A stretch of 64,000 nt of DNA from positions 4,402,001 through 4,466,000 of the forward strand of contig NZ_PYFT01000001.1 of the NCBI RefSeq assembly GCF_003023845.1, in the 5' to 3' direction. Both the position numbers and the translations under genes were made by a program. The stretch's first letter is position 1; the number at the start of each line of letters is the position of its first letter. The stretch is from Adhaeribacter arboris (GTDB lineage: Bacteria > Bacteroidota > Bacteroidia > Cytophagales > Hymenobacteraceae). Below, piece by piece: positions 45,985 through 54,946 of this stretch. The notes beneath the pieces were generated by a model that did no database searches, was not told the DNA's origin, and saw only the letters and a list, made by a program, of their open reading frames with translations.

Positions 45985-46482
45985 ATTTCGGAAGCGCAGA
46001 TTTTAGCGGATTACTCAGATTCCGCCAATTTTAAGTATTCGGTGAGTTCTATCTGAATTGAATACTTTTATTTAACAACAGACAGAATTATGCGGCTTGC
46101 ACTACTTGCCTATAAATTCGCCGTTCCATTTAAATATTTTCGTCTAGAATTTAGTTTTAGACTTTCGGGAATTCTGAAAATGGCAGGGTCGATTTACTTT
46201 AAATTTAAATTAATGCTTAAGTAAATAGCAAAATTTATTTTAAGGTGACAAAACACTTCTATTTTTGTCCTTCGATAAGGAGTTTATTTAACCAGATTAT
46301 CAAATGGATTTATTCGGGAGGACAATTACCTTTAGTTGCTTCCGACCATTTACTTTTTATTTTTAAATTTAATCAACTGTTACTGACTTAATATTTACCT
46401 TACCAAGAAGTGAAAACACCGTTTAAAGTTCATTCCCTTTTAATAACCATATAACTACTTCAGAAAGTAAAACGACTAACTA
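45985..46482. other. 500-base intergenic region
   Basis: Downstream of hrpB lies the spacer repeat at 45991-46026, followed by AT-rich DNA without a recognisable gene. The 3' part should hold the promoter of the aldo/keto reductase gene. Confidence 0.45.
45991..46026. repeat. Dispersed 'cgcagatt...gcggatta' spacer, copy 2
   Basis: gcgcagattttagcggatta plus ctcagattccgcca is a degenerate match to 30829-30870, lying just behind hrpB as that one lies behind the ABC gene. Confidence 0.45.
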
Positions 46483-47376
46483 ATGCAGAAAATTTATTTA
46501 AGCGACGCCGGACCCAAAGTATCGCCCGCTGTGTACAGCTTTCACCGCTGGCAAGAAGAAGCCACTACTACTTCTGCCTCCATGGAAAGAATGGTAAATT
46601 TGTGCCTCGAACTGGGTATTAATACTTTCGACCATGCCGATATTTACGGCTCGTATCACGCCGAAGAATTATTTGGTCAGTTAATCAGTCAGAAATCGTT
46701 TAAAAGGGAAGACATTGTTTTATTTACCAAATGCGGCCTGCGCTTGCCGCATCCTAGTCAGCCAGAAGTGCGGGTAAAGCATTACGATACTTCCCGCCAG
46801 CATATTCTGCGCAACGTAGAAGAATCGCTTCGCAAATTAAAAACGGATTACCTGGATATTTTTCTGCTTTACCACCTCGATCCAATCTCCAACCTCGAAG
46901 AAACAGCCATTACTTTGCGGCAACTTAAAGAATCGGGTAAGGTAAAAAATATTGGGGTAGCTAATTTTTCGGTTTTTCAGCACCAGTTACTGGCCGCTTA
47001 CCTGAATATACCTATTGTAACCAACCACATCGAGTTAAATATATTAAATACGCAGGCCCTGGACAACGGCCAAATAGATTACATTAAACAGCGCTACATG
47101 CGGCCATTGGCGTCTGGTCCTTTAGCCGATGGAAGAATTGCCAATGGCACGGATGAAATAGCAGTACGTGTACGCCAGAAATTACAGGAAATTGGCCAGA
47201 AATATAACGTAGACTTAGAATCTATTGCCGTAGCCTGGGTAATTAAATTAGGGGCTTTACCGCTGTTAGGCACCCGTGATGAACAACGACTCCGCAATGC
47301 AGTTAATGCGTTTGATATTGACTTGGAGCATCAGGATTGGTACGAGTTGTACGCTATCTCTCGTGGGGAAATCTAA
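46483..47376 (+). CDS. Aldo/keto reductase
   Basis: 297 residues. The catalytic tetrad is visible: D and Y in NTFDHADIYGSYHAEE, K in LFTKCGLRLP, and H in LLYHLDPISN. The NADPH-binding end has GALPLLGTRDEQRLRNAV. The enzyme reduces carbonyls with NADPH and resembles the YdhF-type group. Substrate unknown. It ends 27 bases before a 146-base palindromic element that separates it from the converging rluF-like gene. Confidence 0.92.
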   Translation: MQKIYLSDAGPKVSPAVYSFHRWQEEATTTSASMERMVNLCLELGINTFDHADIYGSYHAEELFGQLISQKSFKREDIVLFTKCGLRLPHPSQPEVRVKHYDTSRQHILRNVEESLRKLKTDYLDIFLLYHLDPISNLEETAITLRQLKESGKVKNIGVANFSVFQHQLLAAYLNIPIVTNHIELNILNTQALDNGQIDYIKQRYMRPLASGPLADGRIANGTDEIAVRVRQKLQEIGQKYNVDLESIAVAWVIKLGALPLLGTRDEQRLRNAVNAFDIDLEHQDWYELYAISRGEI

Positions 47377-47402
47377 ATTTTATCAAAACATTTAGATATA
47401 GC

Positions 47403-47548
47403 ATGGCGCGAGCGTCCACGCTCGTGTCTTACTATCGTCTGGCCTCTGGCCAATGTAAAACAAACAGATTCGTTCTATTTAGAATTTATCTGTTTACCCG
47501 GCCAGAGGCCTACCAAATTATAGACACGAGCGTGGACGCTCGCGCCAT
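47403..47548. repeat. 146-base palindromic element between convergent genes
   Basis: Left arm 47403-47429 and right arm 47522-47548 pair perfectly over 27 bases. After symmetric 11-base unpaired segments, 47441-47451 and 47500-47510 pair again over 11 bases (ggcctctggcc and its complement). The 48-base centre contains aaacagat and atctgttt. Each outer arm itself folds: gagcg, tcca, cgctc. A half copy is at 21301-21350. It may act as a bidirectional terminator, and it resembles REP/BIME-like or small transposable elements; no transposase is nearby. Confidence 0.8.
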
Positions 47549-47607
47549 TGTTTTTGTTTAATAAATTTATTATCGAATTAAGTAATACAAAGTATTTAAA
47601 CTTGAAG

Positions 47608-48579
47608 CTATCGTTTGGATGTTCCGCCTCTTCTGCCAGTACTTTTTGGGGCTGCATTCCGGCTGGTAGTAGGTTTGCTTTTTCCAATGCGGGGACCTGA
47701 ACCTGGTTTGGCTGCGCTTTTGGGGCGACTTCTGCTCTTTTCATTATTAACCGGAGTTGCTGTACCTGGCCGCTTGCTTCTGCTTTGGGGTTTAGCCGGG
47801 GATTTAGTAGCAAGAAAATCTTCTACGTAAAAATTATCTTCTTTGCCGGTTCCAAAGCTCTTGGTTTTGCCTTTACCAGCTACCACGCTTTTAACTTCAT
47901 TCATTTCAGTTTCCGTTAAGGTGCGCCACATGCCTACTTGTAGTTTACCGGCCGTAAAATTATTAATGCGTACTCTTTGCAAATGCACGATTTTATAGCC
48001 CAAAGCTTCCACTATTCTTTTTACATGGTGGTTGGTATTTGGCTCCAGTACAATCCGGAACCGGTTGGTGCCTAATTTCGTCACAAAGTTCTTCTTGCGA
48101 ATGGCCCCAGGTTCGGGTATTCCGCCTTCACTTACTTTAGTTAAGAAATCACCGCTAATTAATCTGTCAACGGTTACTATGTATTCTTTCTCGTATTTGG
48201 CATCGTTCTTCGTCATTTTACGAACCGCTTCGGTTTCGTTACTCAAGAATAATAATCCCTCGGCTTCGCGGTCCAGGAAACCAATGGGCTGGAGGGCAGC
48301 CGGATAATTTAAGGCCTGGATAATATTATTTTTTACCGAAAGGTCAGTAGTAGTAGCAATACCGGCGGGTTTATTAAATAAAAGAAAAACCGTTTCTTCT
48401 TCGCGCACGTGCAAAATCTCATCATCAATCCGGACTTTATCTTTGGCGGTTACTTTGGTGCCTGGTTCCGGAACTTTACCGTTTACCGTTACCCGGCCTT
48501 GTTCCAATAATTTATCGGCTTCGCGCCGGGAACAAAAACCGGTATCGCTGATAAATTTATTTAATCGTTTCGCTTCCAT
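47608..48579 (-). CDS. rluF: RluF-like 23S rRNA pseudouridine synthase with a basic C-terminal extension
   Basis: 323 residues. An N-terminal S4 domain (RLNKFISDTGFCSRREADKLL) is followed by the RluB/E/F-type catalytic domain: FLLFNKPAGIATTTD and GFLDREAEGLLFLSNE with catalytic D103. Most members have Arg two residues before the Asp (GRLD); here F101 replaces it. FRIVLEPNTNHHVKRIVEALGY completes the domain by residue about 205, quoted as NTNHHVKRIVEALGY. The last 80 residues are rich in Lys, Arg, Ser, Pro and Gly, probably RNA-binding and unstructured. It converts a uridine in 23S rRNA. Confidence 0.85.
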   Translation of the reverse strand: MEAKRLNKFISDTGFCSRREADKLLEQGRVTVNGKVPEPGTKVTAKDKVRIDDEILHVREEETVFLLFNKPAGIATTTDLSVKNNIIQALNYPAALQPIGFLDREAEGLLFLSNETEAVRKMTKNDAKYEKEYIVTVDRLISGDFLTKVSEGGIPEPGAIRKKNFVTKLGTNRFRIVLEPNTNHHVKRIVEALGYKIVHLQRVRINNFTAGKLQVGMWRTLTETEMNEVKSVVAGKGKTKSFGTGKEDNFYVEDFLATKSPAKPQSRSKRPGTATPVNNEKSRSRPKSAAKPGSGPRIGKSKPTTSRNAAPKSTGRRGGTSKR

Positions 48580-48880
48580 ATATTCAGTGTAATTAGCCCA
48601 AATTCTACGTTCAAATAGCTGCTTTTATAAATACCGTGGACCAAATACTGTATACCAAAATAATTAGTAAGCAGTATTATTTTAAGTAATAAGAATTGCT
48701 TAAACCCCAGTAAAGGCAAGTATAACTCAACGAATGCATTTCTACAATTGAATAACTTTATAAAGGTTTACCACTAATTTACTTTTTACCCCCTTTCCGT
48801 AGTACAGAGTTATTTTAATCTATATTTTAGTTTAAAAGTAGAAGATAATTTATCTAAAAGTAAAAATAAGTTTACCCGCC
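48580..48880. other. Divergent intergenic region, nothing assigned
   Basis: 300 AT-rich bases between the leftward rluF-like gene and the rightward Crp/Fnr gene. It should hold both promoters. No box or repeat is convincing by eye. Confidence 0.4.
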
Positions 48881-49465
48881 ATGAACTTGCAGCCACTTCT
48901 TGCTTATATCAAACAGTATATTTTGCTTACCCCGGAAGAAGAATCTGTTTTGCTGGCAAAAATTAAATCCCGCAAATACCTGAAAGGGCAGTTTGTGGTG
49001 CAGAGCGGCGATGTGTGCAAGTTCGAAAACTTTGTGTTAGCAGGCTGCTTGAAAACTTTTTACATCGATCCGGAAGGACAGGAGCACATTGTAATGTTTG
49101 CCGTGGAAAACTGGTGGACCGCCGACCTGGGCAGTTTTATCACGCAAACCCCAGCTGATTTTAATGTGCAATGCCTGGAAAACACGGAACTGGCCCAATT
49201 TGCCTACGAAGACCTGGAACAGCTTTACCGGGAAATTCCTAAGTTTGAACGCTTCTTCCGGATTATTATTCAGAAAGCATTTGTGGCTTCGCAAAAAAGG
49301 GTGGTAAATAGTTTTAGTTTGCCGGCCAAAGAGCGTTATCTGGCTTTCCGAAAGCAATATCCGCAAATCGACCAGCGCGTACCGCAGTACATGATTGCTT
49401 CTTACCTGGGTATTACCAAAGAGTTTTTGAGTAAAATCCGGAATCAGTTAATTCTGGAGCAATAA
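48881..49465 (+). CDS. Crp/Fnr-family transcription regulator (1)
   Basis: 194 residues. The N-terminal cyclic nucleotide-binding-like domain starts YILLTPEEESVLLAKIK and includes FVVQSGDVCKFENFVLAGCLKTFYIDPEGQEHIV, quoted in part as GCLKTFYIDPEGQEHI. The C-terminal helix-turn-helix is MIASYLGITKEFLSKIRNQ. It lacks iron-sulfur cysteines of Fnr. The next gene is 95 bases on and then a DoxX protein gene, so it may control these. Confidence 0.92.
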   Translation: MNLQPLLAYIKQYILLTPEEESVLLAKIKSRKYLKGQFVVQSGDVCKFENFVLAGCLKTFYIDPEGQEHIVMFAVENWWTADLGSFITQTPADFNVQCLENTELAQFAYEDLEQLYREIPKFERFFRIIIQKAFVASQKRVVNSFSLPAKERYLAFRKQYPQIDQRVPQYMIASYLGITKEFLSKIRNQLILEQ

Positions 49466-49560
49466 TTTTATTAAACTAGTTTAACCTTCTTTTTTAATCT
49501 ACTTCATCTTTATTCGCGGGGTTTCTGCGGAGCTTTGCTTAAACTTTAACACCAAAGCTC

Positions 49561-49914
49561 ATGCTAACATTACTAGAAAAAATCAGCGATTTAAACGATT
49601 TGGTTTTACAGGGAAAAGCCCTGGAAGCCTTCGAGAAGTATTACCACGACGAGGTAGTAATGCAGGAAAACGAAAACGTACCCACCCAAGGCAAGGCGGC
49701 TAATCGCCAGCGCGAACAAGAATTCTTCTCGGCCATTACGGAGTTCAGAGGAGCACATCCCTTAAAAGTTACCGTGGGCGAAGGCATTACCATGGTACAA
49801 TGGCACTACGATTATACCCATAAAAATTGGGGCGTGCGCAACTACACCCAAGTATCGGTACAGGAATGGCAGGACGGCAAAATAATAAAAGAGCAATTCT
49901 TTTATGGCAATTAA
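49561..49914 (+). CDS. SnoaL-like NTF2-fold protein
   Basis: 117 residues, cytoplasmic. SnoaL-like pattern: LLEKISDLNDLVLQGKALEAFEKYYHDEVVMQENEN, quoted in part as FEKYYHDEVVMQENE, then VQWHYDYTHKNWGVRNYTQVSVQEWQDGKI. Such proteins bind small ligands; no catalytic residue is certain. It lies between the Crp/Fnr gene and the DoxX gene, 45 bases before the latter, probably in one unit. Confidence 0.78.
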   Translation: MLTLLEKISDLNDLVLQGKALEAFEKYYHDEVVMQENENVPTQGKAANRQREQEFFSAITEFRGAHPLKVTVGEGITMVQWHYDYTHKNWGVRNYTQVSVQEWQDGKIIKEQFFYGN

Positions 49915-49959
49915 TTGTAATCAAGCGCATTATTCAAACCCATTAGTCGAAATAAGATT

Positions 49960-50400
49960 ATGAAAAAGATTTTTGCTGCGGATGATTCTTTGGCACCACT
50001 ATTTTTAAGAATTGGCTTAGGACTGGTTGTATTTGCCCACGGCGCGCAAAAACTGTTCGGCTGGTTTAATGGCTATGGCTTTACCGGCACCATGAAATTC
50101 TTTACCGAAACCGAAGGGCTTCCCTGGATACTTGGCTTTCTGGTTATAATCCTGGAATCAATCGGGGCGCTGGCGCTGGTGGCCGGGTTTGCTACCCGGT
50201 TTTTGGCGGCTTCGCTGGGCTTTTTAGCGCTTGGTATTGTGTTAACTACCCGTATTGAATTTGGCTTTTTCATGAACTGGTTCAACAACCAGGCCGGAGA
50301 AGGATACGAATTTTTTATTTTCTGGATAGCCATGGCCCTCTCGCTTTTCATTACCGGCGGCGGAAAATATGCTGCTGATAATTTGCTACAAAAAAGTTAA
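49960..50400 (+). CDS. DoxX family membrane protein
   Basis: 146 residues with four hydrophobic segments at about 12-35, 57-76, 80-98 and 114-132. The DoxX signature appears early: LFLRIGLGLVVFAHGAQKLFGWFNG, quoted in part as HGAQKLFGWFNGYG. DoxX-type proteins are linked to thiosulfate oxidation or redox stress and are often controlled by redox regulators. Here it is downstream of a Crp/Fnr and a SnoaL-like gene. A clear terminator follows. Confidence 0.9.
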   Translation: MKKIFAADDSLAPLFLRIGLGLVVFAHGAQKLFGWFNGYGFTGTMKFFTETEGLPWILGFLVIILESIGALALVAGFATRFLAASLGFLALGIVLTTRIEFGFFMNWFNNQAGEGYEFFIFWIAMALSLFITGGGKYAADNLLQKS

Positions 50401-50435
50401 GAAAACTATTAATTGATCAATCCAAAAATCAACTA

Positions 50436-50476
50436 AAAAGCCCGGCATTGTATTTTTGTTACAATGCCGGGCTTTT
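50436..50476 (+). terminator. Terminator after the DoxX gene
   Basis: aaaagcccggcattgta pairs perfectly with tacaatgccgggctttt across a 7-base loop, flanked by A-run and T-run. Confidence 0.85.
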
Positions 50477-50676
50477 AATTCTTAAGCCTGAAATAAGTTT
50501 TTGCCAGGGAATTAAGTATTTCCCGTTTATTATGTAAATCTATTAATGGAACTATTGCTTCCTTATTTGCCAGAATACCTTAACTTACCATTAAAAAATA
50601 ATGGTAACCAATAGCTTGTAAATTGGTTATTTAAGATTAAGAATTCGAGTACTACTTTACCTGTAATTCTTTTACT

Positions 50677-51327
50677 ATGGCTACCTTAAATTTTGATATG
50701 TTAAGCCTTTACCGGCAAAGCCTGGAAAACTTTGTTTCTTTCACCGATGAAGAATGGGCAATTTTTACCGAACATCTTTACCTCCGAAATATTAAAAAGC
50801 GCGAGGCTTTTGTTTTAGGTGGCAAAGTTTGCCAGGAAGTTGGATTTATAGTTTCCGGGTCTTTCCGGTTTTTCTTTGTGAAAGAAGGAGGCGGGGAGAT
50901 TAGTAATTACTTTTGCTTCGAAAATGAATTGGTTAGCTCTTACAAAAGCTTCTTGAAAAACGAACCTAGTTTAACGAATATTGAAGCTTTGGAAGATTCG
51001 GAGGTAATCTGCTTTTCCAAGCAAGCTTTGTTGCAATTGAGCGTTAATCCTAAAATTGCTTTTAAACTGGAGCATTTTGGTCGGATGGTAGCCGAATATT
51101 TGATTTGCTGTTACGAAGAACGCGTTGTTTCTTTTGTAACCCAAACTCCCGAAGAACGTTACCGCCAGTTACTCCACCAGCAACCCGATCTGCTGCAACG
51201 CATTCCGCAGCATTATGTCGCCAATTTTTTGGGAATAACGCCGGTATCCCTTTCCCGCATTCGGAAAAGAATTTCCCGGGCTACTACCAGAAGTAAGCAA
51301 AACCTTGCTTTAGCCCAAATAAGCTAG
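50677..51327 (+). CDS. Crp/Fnr-family transcription regulator (2)
   Basis: 216 residues. Sensor domain: LENFVSFTDEEWAIFTEHLYLRNIKKREAFVLGGKVC, quoted in part as KKREAFVLGGKVC, then GEISNYFCFENELVSSYKSF. The HTH is IPQHYVANFLGITPVSLSRIRKR. It has a longer C-terminal tail than the first. The two regulators in this stretch are distant paralogues, not duplicates. The gene is monocistronic, and the following gene starts 260 bases on. Confidence 0.92.
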   Translation: MATLNFDMLSLYRQSLENFVSFTDEEWAIFTEHLYLRNIKKREAFVLGGKVCQEVGFIVSGSFRFFFVKEGGGEISNYFCFENELVSSYKSFLKNEPSLTNIEALEDSEVICFSKQALLQLSVNPKIAFKLEHFGRMVAEYLICCYEERVVSFVTQTPEERYRQLLHQQPDLLQRIPQHYVANFLGITPVSLSRIRKRISRATTRSKQNLALAQIS

Positions 51328-51591
51328 CAGATAGCTTTTAACACCTAAATAAGTTATTACAGTTGTTTTTATACTTGGTAATACCGTTCTTCCGGGCTGT
51401 CGAGGAAACTATTTGCCCCCTGGTAAAACCCTTATTTTATAATTCGTGGCTACCTTCTTTTATATAGCTTGTATTTAGCCGGAATTTAAAGCTACGTTCT
51501 CATTTTTCCCAGGAACTGCTTTATTATCTTTTGTTAACGACTTAAGTGTTTAGCCGCTTCTACCTTGCGGGAGTAAAAACAACATATACTA

Positions 51592-52521
51592 ATGCATACA
51601 ATACTAGGCGCTGGCGGACCCGTCAGCAATGCGCTCGCGCAGGAACTCTTAAAACAAAACCAAGCGGTACGCTTAGTGAGCCGCCGCGAAATAAAAACCT
51701 CCGGTAATGCCACTTGGGTAGCCGCCGATTTAAAAAACTATCAGCAGGTATTACAAGCCGTACAAGGTTCCTCCATAATATACATGTGCGCCGGGCTTCG
51801 CTACGATAAAAAAGTTTGGGCGGCGGAGTGGCCGGTAATCATGCAAAACCTGATAGAGACGACCAAAGCTACCAATGCCCGCCTTATTTTCTTCGATAAC
51901 GTGTACATGTACGGCCACGTACGGGGTGCCATGACTGAAGAAACTCCTTATAACCCCACTAGCGTAAAAGGAGAAATACGGGCCCGGATAGCCGAAAAAT
52001 TAATGGCAGAAGCAAAGTCGGGTAATATACGAGCCTCTATCGCCCGGGCTCCCGATTTTTACGCTGCTGAAAGCCTCAATAGTTTTTACGACTCCATGGT
52101 ATTAGCCAAATATGCCCAAAAAGCCAAAGCCCTGTGGCTGGGCGACCCAGCCACCAAACATTCTTTTATCTATATTCCGGATGCCGGTAAAGCGGTTTGT
52201 TTATTGGGTCAGCATCCGGAATCGGATAACCAGATCTGGCATTTACCCACCGCGCCGGAACTAACGGGTAAGGAATTTATTCAACTGGCGGCCAATACTT
52301 TTCATACCCAACCAAACTACACGAAGGTAAACAAGCTGATGTTACAGACGATAGGTTTATTTAATAAGCTGATTGGCGAAACCGCAGAAATGTATTACCA
52401 ATACGAATACGACTATGTATTTAACTCCGCTAAATTCCAAAAAACATTCCAGGTGCAGCCTACTTCGTATGTTACGGGAATAAAGCAATTTTCGTCTTTT
52501 CTTCTAAAACAAGTTAAATAA
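51592..52521 (+). CDS. NAD-dependent epimerase/dehydratase family protein
   Basis: 309 residues of the extended short-chain dehydrogenase type: ILGAGGPVSNALAQELLKQ is the Rossmann glycine motif (GAGGPVSNAL), RLVSRREIKTSG follows, and the region AYMYG-like is FFDNVYMYGHVRGA with a Tyr near the active site. The substrate is unknown: it could be a sugar nucleotide or another hydroxy compound. It ends 68 bases before the GH130-like gene on the same strand. Confidence 0.87.
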   Translation: MHTILGAGGPVSNALAQELLKQNQAVRLVSRREIKTSGNATWVAADLKNYQQVLQAVQGSSIIYMCAGLRYDKKVWAAEWPVIMQNLIETTKATNARLIFFDNVYMYGHVRGAMTEETPYNPTSVKGEIRARIAEKLMAEAKSGNIRASIARAPDFYAAESLNSFYDSMVLAKYAQKAKALWLGDPATKHSFIYIPDAGKAVCLLGQHPESDNQIWHLPTAPELTGKEFIQLAANTFHTQPNYTKVNKLMLQTIGLFNKLIGETAEMYYQYEYDYVFNSAKFQKTFQVQPTSYVTGIKQFSSFLLKQVK

Positions 52522-52589
52522 GGCAAGTTCCTTGGACAACCGCCAGCATCTTACTATAATTAAGGCGGTTATCTAAAATCTGCCCAGCT

Positions 52590-53786
52590 ATGCTCACCTT
52601 ACGTACTTTTATCCGGTTAAATAATGCCTTATTATGTCTGACTTTCTTTGTTTTATCAACTAGCTGTAACCAGAAATCGGCAAAACAATCCGATTCGGAT
52701 ACGAAGGTAGCTAGCACCCCGCCCGGCTCAGTAACGGAAAGCAACCACCCGGCAACTGCCGCCGAAAACTGGACCTTAGGCCCTTTTCAAAAACAAGATG
52801 CGATTAACCCCATTTTAGGGCCGGATAGTACCACGCAGTTTTACTGTCCGGTTCGTCGCGCTACGGTTAAGTGGGAAGAAAAAGATGTTTTTAACCCGGC
52901 CGCAGTGGTGCGCAATGGCAAAGTTTATTTGCTGTACCGGGCCGAAGATAAAATAGGCAAATTTGCCGGCACCTCCCGGATTGGTTTGGCCATTAGCGAC
53001 GATGGACTAAATTTTAAAAGAATGCCGAAACCGGTATTGTATCCGGATAACGATTTCATGAAAAAGTACGAGTGGGAGGGTGGCTGCGAAGATCCTCGGG
53101 TAGTAGAAACACCGGAAGGTACTTACGTAATGACTTATACTACTTACGACGGTAAAACGGCTCGTTTGTGCGTGGCTACTTCCCCGGATTTACAAACCTG
53201 GAAAAAACACGGCTTAGCGTTCGAAAAAGCTTATCAAGGGAAGTATAAAGATACCTGGTCTAAATCGGGGGCCATTATTTGCCGCCAGAAGGGTAGCCAA
53301 ATAATGGCCACTAAAATTAACGGTAAATACTGGATGTATTGGGGCGATACCGATATGTTTATGGCTACCTCCGACGACTTGCTTAACTGGACACCCGTGG
53401 AGGAAAAAGAGAAATTAGCCGTTGCTTTTGGCCCCCGTCCGGGCCAGTTCGATAGCCGGTTGGTGGAATCCGGTCCACCCGCCATGCTCACCGAGGCCGG
53501 TATTTTACTTATTTACAACAGTATGAACCTGGATAAAGGGGGCACGCCCGCTTTACCGCCGGGCACCTATACTGCCGGCCAAATTCTGCTCGACCCAAAA
53601 AACCCAGCCAAAGTACTGCAGCGCACCGCTAGTTATTTCATGAAACCGGAAAAAGAATACGAAATTACCGGTCAGGTAGGAAATGTCTGCTTCCTGGAAG
53701 GCTTGGTTTATTTGCAGGATAAGTGGTTTTTGTACTACGGCACCGCCGATTCAAAAATTGCCGTAGCGATGCATAAACCAGAGTAG
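52590..53786 (+). CDS. Lipoprotein of the GH130-like glycosidase family
   Basis: 398 residues. The lipobox LSTSC (residue about 28) anchors it. A five-bladed beta-propeller follows, as in GH130 mannoside phosphorylases/hydrolases: VFNPAAVVRNGKVYLLYRAED, quoted in part as FNPAAVVRNGKVYLLYR, then GGCEDPRVVETPEGTYVMTYT with the key Asp in CEDPR, and SPDLQTW, SKSGAII and GPPAML. Intact GH130 members act on beta-mannosides; some exported ones hydrolyse rather than phosphorolyse. Location outside the cytoplasm argues for a hydrolase. Confidence 0.85.
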   Translation: MLTLRTFIRLNNALLCLTFFVLSTSCNQKSAKQSDSDTKVASTPPGSVTESNHPATAAENWTLGPFQKQDAINPILGPDSTTQFYCPVRRATVKWEEKDVFNPAAVVRNGKVYLLYRAEDKIGKFAGTSRIGLAISDDGLNFKRMPKPVLYPDNDFMKKYEWEGGCEDPRVVETPEGTYVMTYTTYDGKTARLCVATSPDLQTWKKHGLAFEKAYQGKYKDTWSKSGAIICRQKGSQIMATKINGKYWMYWGDTDMFMATSDDLLNWTPVEEKEKLAVAFGPRPGQFDSRLVESGPPAMLTEAGILLIYNSMNLDKGGTPALPPGTYTAGQILLDPKNPAKVLQRTASYFMKPEKEYEITGQVGNVCFLEGLVYLQDKWFLYYGTADSKIAVAMHKPE

Positions 53787-53903
53787 AAAATTAAATATTT
53801 ATCATAATCTGTTCATTTCATAAAATTCCTATGAATACGTATGGGTTCTTAGATTACTTACCCGCTGTTTCGTTTAAGCGTTAAAGTAGGAAACAACCAG
53901 AAT

Positions 53904-54347
53904 ATGAAAGATAAATTATTGTTTATTTACGTAATTTTTGTTTTAGATATTCCGGTGCTTTCCGCGCAACCTAATGTTGAGAAGTTAAAAATTTACAAAC
54001 ATTTTTTTAAAGGCGGCTCAACCATGAGGCTCGTAAATGCTTTTAAATATCCGGCCAGTCATGCAGGAATAGTAGATACCACTAACATTAATTTAAATTC
54101 CCTTATTCCTATTCAGGATTGGAACGATATACTCTATTCAGCTAAGAAAAGTAAACACCACCAAATGAAAATAGGAGGAATCGTTTTTGCGGGAGAAATG
54201 AAAATGGCTAACAAAGTTCATTACTTTATTGTGGCTCGCCCGGATTTGATAGTAGATTTAACCGACAGAATGAATTATAGAATGGATAATAAAAGCAAGA
54301 ACCTTTTGGGAAACTCTATTACTCGCTGGATGGATTTAAGAAATTAA
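53904..54347 (+). CDS. Exported hypothetical protein
   Basis: 147 residues with a signal peptide (residues 1-21, ending VLSAQ). The rest is basic and mixed alpha/beta (LKIYKHFFKGGSTMRLVN, KHHQMKIGGIVFAGEMKM, YFIVARPDLIVDLTDRM). I do not recognise it. It stands between the GH130-like gene and the second dinB gene on the same strand, with 60-120 bases between them. Confidence 0.62.
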   Translation: MKDKLLFIYVIFVLDIPVLSAQPNVEKLKIYKHFFKGGSTMRLVNAFKYPASHAGIVDTTNINLNSLIPIQDWNDILYSAKKSKHHQMKIGGIVFAGEMKMANKVHYFIVARPDLIVDLTDRMNYRMDNKSKNLLGNSITRWMDLRN

Positions 54348-54406
54348 TTCACGGGGAACGGAAACGATAGTATTGCATTAAATTTGATTTCATAAATTTT
54401 TGTAAA

Positions 54407-54871
54407 ATGGCGGGTACTACCTTACAAAAACTAGCGGCATATACCAGTTGGGCCAACCAGCGGTTATTAGAAACTTTGGAGAAATTCGGGGAAAAATTAC
54501 CCGCTACTAGTCTGCATTTGTTCAGTCATTTACTAAATGCCGAAATTATTTGGTTAGCCCGGATTCAGCGTCTGGAAAGCCCCGTAACCGTATTCGACGA
54601 ACATACCATAATAGAATGCCGAAAGTTGCAAGAGAGTACATTTGAACGCTTTATAGGCTTAGCTGATTCTTCGCCCGAAGAACTAGAAAATCTTATTACC
54701 TACAAAAACACCAAAGGCGAAACTTTCACCACTTCGCTGGAAGATATTCTGATGCAGGTTTTCAATCATGGCACCTACCATCGGGCCCAAATTGCCCGCG
54801 ACTTGCGCCAGAACGGACTAGAACCGATTAATACCGATTACATTATGTTTGTCCGCGAAACTGAAGGATAA
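54407..54871 (+). CDS. DinB family protein (2)
   Basis: 154 residues. The four-helix DinB pattern has H in HLFSHLLNAEIIWLARI and the pair in MQVFNHGTYHRAQIARDLR, giving the typical metal ligands. It belongs to the short DinB branch. It is not close in sequence to the dinB at 22688. The next gene begins 75 bases later. Confidence 0.87.
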   Translation: MAGTTLQKLAAYTSWANQRLLETLEKFGEKLPATSLHLFSHLLNAEIIWLARIQRLESPVTVFDEHTIIECRKLQESTFERFIGLADSSPEELENLITYKNTKGETFTTSLEDILMQVFNHGTYHRAQIARDLRQNGLEPINTDYIMFVRETEG

Positions 54872-54946
54872 AAGGTAGTAATACATAATCGAACTCGGCG
54901 GGTGCATCCTTCTTAAGAAACAGTTAAAAAAAGAATTAGAGCAAAA

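Noticed and set aside
47475-47813. 112-codon minus-strand frame overlapping the rluF-like C-terminus and the palindrome
   Set aside because: Out of frame with the rluF-like gene and extending into the palindromic element.
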